DNA from: Lateolabrax maculatus
Taxonomy: Eukaryota; Chordata; Actinopteri; Acropomatiformes; Lateolabracidae
Length of the DNA: 64,000 nucleotides
Reading direction: 5' to 3'
Assembly: GCA_031216445.1 (NCBI GenBank)
Contig: CM062202.1
Location: 19,491,501 to 19,555,500 of the forward strand
The notes under the pieces are model-generated. The model ran no database searches and was not told the DNA's origin. It worked only from the letters and a program-made list of their open reading frames with translations. The translations under genes were made by a program, and so were the position numbers. Of this stretch, positions 60,421 through 64,000 are shown piece by piece; the stretch's first letter is position 1; each line of letters starts with the position of its first letter.

Positions 60421-63180
60421 CTCATCATCTTCTCCGTTTTGAACCCGTCTCCTGACAGGAGTTAGATCAAACAATCATGGTTGCTTGAATCATTGCAGTA
60501 ACATAATTGTCAAAATGCCAAAAATTACAAAAAAAAAAATAAAAATAGTTGTTAAGTATTTGTATATGTAACCACAGAGTACTTAAATATATTTAGGACC
60601 GGTATCTAAGTCCGTAGGAGGGTTTGAAAAATAGAATGAAAGATACAAAAAGCAACTGGAGGTACAGGGCAAAAAAAATAAATAAAAGTATCCCTGCTAA
60701 AGCAGCATTGTAGTGTTAATTAGTCGGTGGATACCATAAGTAAAGCTTTAAGGGGCACAATAAAATGTGTTAACAGGGCTTCACAGTTTGCACATAAACA
60801 TAAATTCCATGAAACGGGTTACTTAACACAATTCACTTAGAAGTAAGAAATGTCTCTAATGTGTAACAGTTCACATTGTTCCTCCATTGTGGTAAGTTTA
60901 GGTAACTTCAGTCAGATATGTTTGTGTCTAGTCACTTGCAGTTCAAAAGTGCTCTTTGTAAAAAAAAAATAAAAATAAGTTAGGTAAAATATGGGGCTTT
61001 ACCAGTCCTACCCAGCACTCAAGTGATGGAAATGAAGGAATGGATGGTCTCCTCCTCAGGGCAAAAGGTGATCTTAGGCCAACTCCTCAGGATTAGGAGA
61101 TGATCGGGTTCACATTGTCAAGAAGAATCCAAAATCTATTGGTAATCCCAGGGAATCTCAAAACCTAGTTTGTGAAAAAACAAGGCTATTACTATATTGA
61201 GTCATAAGACTCCAATCCCCTATGGACATAATAAATATCACATCAAAATTCTCACAATACTACTAATACTACTCTAACACAATAGTGATTAAACTCATGA
61301 ATTATTTATAGCTTTTTTAACCATAAATTGTGCTTATTACCTTTTCAACCATGACATTTACACTTTGTTTCTCTGTGTGTGTGTTAAATCATGAACTGAA
61401 TAACAGCACATCATCAACATATATACCTCGCATTCTTACACATTATAGGCTGCAGTTTAAGTGCACATACTTCATAGTCTTCTTAAACATACTACATATT
61501 ATTATTAGAACCGGCAGTGCACAAAATTACAGCCACGCGGCAAGTGTACATACATTAACAAAAGCACAAAAGTAATCTAATTCAACATCAAAGTGAAATA
61601 AGCAATGCAGCACATCCCAGCATTAAGGCAGCGAAGACACCAAAGCTTTCTAACTCTGCTGAACTCACCAAGATGCTGCTAAAAGTGGATAACTCCTGGG
61701 TCGTCTCTTTCACTCCGTGCAACCTTCCACTCTAGATGTGCTTAGCGTTCATAGCAAAGTTATTCACTGCCACTTGTAGCTGAACTAGTTTTAAACTTCA
61801 TTAGCACCGCGTCTGCTCCTGTTATTTCCATTAGTCTGTGCTGTCATATGTCTACCTGTCGGGGGTAGGACTTATTATCTCTGTCCAATCAGAAGCCTGC
61901 ATTGCCTGATACAACCAATAAGAACCCAGTCTGAGTAAAATAACTCTGACTGTCTTATATGAATTGTTTAAGCGAACAGAAAACAGAAAATAAAGCTGGA
62001 AATAAAATAACACAGAGCCCAATTCTCTACTGGGTTACATATTTATCAAATTTTTTTATATTTCTTCTTTCTGAATGATCTCTAGATAAAAACAAAACAA
62101 AAAAAAATCTGCATAATATGAGGGTTAAATACCAGTTAATACTGAGAAACATAATTCCTAAATGATCATCCACAGCGAAGCTAGTTGTGTTGATTTGCTT
62201 CCATGTTTCATCATAGTCCACATCACTGTCACTGTAAACAAAGGAGACTAGAGGGGCACCAGGCTCAGTGAACATGCACTCCTAACACTGCTTGTTCCAC
62301 ATAAATCAAAAGAAATCAATGCCAGATTGAGGATTGTGGCCTCTGTTGTGCAAATGAAGCCTGGCTCCTGAATAAGTTAATAAATCCTTGCCACATTATT
62401 TCAGGTTTTGATAAATGGAGCGCAGGGGGGGTGAGCAGGGGGTATACATCTGACTGCGAACACCTCTAATAAAACATAAGGAAGGCCTTTGATACACCAA
62501 TCAAGCACTCTGACCTTTCCCCTGTCCAGAAATGTTTGTAGTTATGATTATTATTTTCTGATAAATTAATTTCAAAACTAAATAATTGTTAAATCGCATT
62601 AAGTATTTACAGACCATACCCGCAATCACGCCAGCTCATAATTTGACTCTTTTGGATTTGATAGAGGAGACTGGTCTGGTCATGTCTTTGATGTTGCTCA
62701 GTTATGCATGGCCCAGTTGGCCAGAGCTCCAGTCAGGAGTAGGCCAAAGAGTTTGAGAGGTTTGCTATCAAAAGCCAGGCAGGTTTTAGCCTCTGACAGA
62801 TGTGGGATCAGTGTCAGATGTGAGCTATGCCAAAGGGCTGGATTGGTGCAGTGGGAGGAAATGACTTGACTCTCCTGGCCCCAGTATGTCTTTGTACTCC
62901 GCCCCCCAGGGCAAGTGATGGTGATGGCAGGAATACAGAAAGCGAAACTCTACATGCCACCAGCCACCCATGCATCCATTCCACCATAAGGGTCTTTGCA
63001 CCTCTTGATTGCTACCCGAGACCATCAGATCACCTTTAGTTCCATGCACGCACCCACCCGCCATGTCCCCCTCTTCACCCAACACCACTGCTGCGCTCGG
63101 TCAGAGGAAAGAAATGAATCAGAACCTTATCCCGTTCTTATTTGCAAGATCAAAACTACTTTCAGAGATTTTATATTCAC
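60421..63180. other. Gene-free AT-rich DNA
   Basis: A-rich runs near 60531 and 60960. Two CCAAT-type words (CCAATCAGAAGCC and CCAATAAGAACC, 61.88-61.93 kb) are the only promoter-like signals. A minus-strand frame at 62027-62275 has an acidic patch but no known domain. Confidence 0.4.
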
Positions 63181-63183
63181 ATC

Positions 63184-63209
63184 TGATATGAGGTAGAGGC
63201 CTCATATCA
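63184..63209. repeat. Short perfect hairpin
   Basis: TGATATGAGG and CCTCATATCA are perfect inverted arms around a 6-base loop. Confidence 0.85.
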
Positions 63210-64000
63210 ACATATTTCCAGTGATTGCATGTGTGTGTATTTATGCACATTCATGTTACAGTGTGTTACAGTTAGTATAATTTGAATTTGAAAAGACATG
63301 GCTATATATATTTGATTTTTTAAAACAAGATAAAATATGTGGTGTGGTAACCATCAGTCCATTCATTCTATATTCTTTTTTGATTCTTGCATCGTGCTAA
63401 TTAGCCATAATATGTGTGTATTTGTGTGTGCAAGTTGTGCAAACATTGTGTATACAGAATTTAGCCTGAATTAATCACTAATAAATTGCTTAAACTGCCA
63501 AACACTGCCACAAAACCTCGCTCAAATTAAGTTACAAGCCAATTTAGCCATATTTCCCATGTCCCTGTTTTGTGCAAGACACTGCTGAGAGTAGTACACA
63601 ACAGAAACAGGAAATGACCTTGAACTGTTGCCAGGGACTTGGGTTCTGTGTTGTCCCCTCTCTTCTGTAATCTGAATTGTTGTTGTGTTTTCTGAAATGT
63701 TGTGCTTTCTGAAATGTTGTGTTTTGAATCTCAAGACCACTGTAGCACCGTCCAGGTCTAGCCCTCAGTCAGATCTAACACACCGTCTGCAGGCTGAATT
63801 AGTATGCAGGGTTAACACTGCTGAGTTTTGTTGTTCACTCAAAGCCCCCACCACTGTTATCAGCAGTCACTCAATGGTGCCGCCACTGTCAAATTCCAAG
63901 AGCTGTGAAATCACTGGAAGTTCACAACAGAAGCAGCTGCCATGTTTATTTCATTGTATCCCTTCACTCCACCCATCCCTACACATCTATTCTACACAGA
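63210..64000. other. Gene-free DNA with a small 17-bp tandem repeat
   Basis: GTTGTGTTTTCTGAAAT at 63682-63698 is followed by GTTGTGCTTTCTGAAAT at 63699-63715 and a partial third copy to 63729. Otherwise there are only anonymous short frames. Confidence 0.6.

Noticed and set aside
61870..61935. Promoter with two CCAAT boxes
   Set aside because: No TATA, CpG enrichment or downstream exon; such words are common in fish repeats.
62027..62275. Minus-strand frame with acidic patch, and TTAACCCT words nearby suggesting a piggyBac-type end
   Set aside because: A matching second terminus was not found at a sensible distance; only an 8-base word recurs 3 kb away near 58,968.

Overview
The window looks like non-coding chromosomal DNA from a ray-finned fish, most likely a percomorph. 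It is AT-rich, has almost no long open frames, and is dotted with (CA)n, (CT)n and poly-G tracts. Several interspersed repeats belong to types familiar from teleost genomes: a tRNA-derived SINE with an L2-like tail, a PIF/Harbinger element with a transposase remnant, a TIR element with TAGCCTGG ends, and two copies of a repeat with a 120-bp internal module that is common in percomorph fish. Species assignment is inference. I found no bacterial, organellar or viral gene, no rRNA, no CRISPR array and no intact tRNA.

The one credible protein-coding feature is a short first coding exon on the minus strand at about 42,553-42,595. An ATG opens a hydrophobic signal peptide (MIPWVLLLLWISGH, then the first base of a Gly codon) and runs into a perfect GTAAGT donor in phase 1. 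An acceptor-like site lies 25 bases before the ATG, and a possible donor about 150 bases further upstream suggests a separate non-coding leader exon. A long GA-rich stretch (CT-rich on the plus strand) at 42.78-43.3 kb and a perfect CArG box at 43.49 kb lie upstream. I read this as the 5' end of a gene for a secreted or membrane protein, transcribed leftwards. On this reading bases 1-42,546 would be one very large first intron and 43.5-64 kb would be 5' flank. The exon end ISGHG resembles the ISGQG end of the MDGA2 signal peptide as I recall it, so an mdga-type Ig cell-adhesion gene is a tentative suggestion only.

Layout: 1-5.8 kb, unique DNA with a (CA)20 tract and a SINE; 5.86-6.53 kb, Harbinger element; 7.5 kb, a 23-G run; 8.2-8.65 kb, percomorph repeat (minus); 9-29 kb, mostly unique DNA with microsatellites, a SINE head at 23.4 kb and homeodomain-site clusters at 16.1 and 25.5 kb; 29.7-34 kb, two GC-moderate blocks that read like conserved non-coding DNA; 39.5-43.5 kb, the GC-richer 5' end region; 45.9 kb, a probable Harbinger-type MITE fragment; 46.43-46.85 kb, a diverged minisatellite with a period near 90 bp; 55.13-55.19 kb, a perfect 29-bp-arm hairpin; 58.07-58.45 kb, a 384-bp TIR element; 59.97-60.42 kb, the second percomorph repeat; 60.4-64 kb, unique AT-rich DNA.

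I did not find a new biological system. The observations most worth checking are the signal-peptide exon and its promoter, the perfect hairpin at 55.1 kb, the minisatellite, and the putative regulatory blocks.
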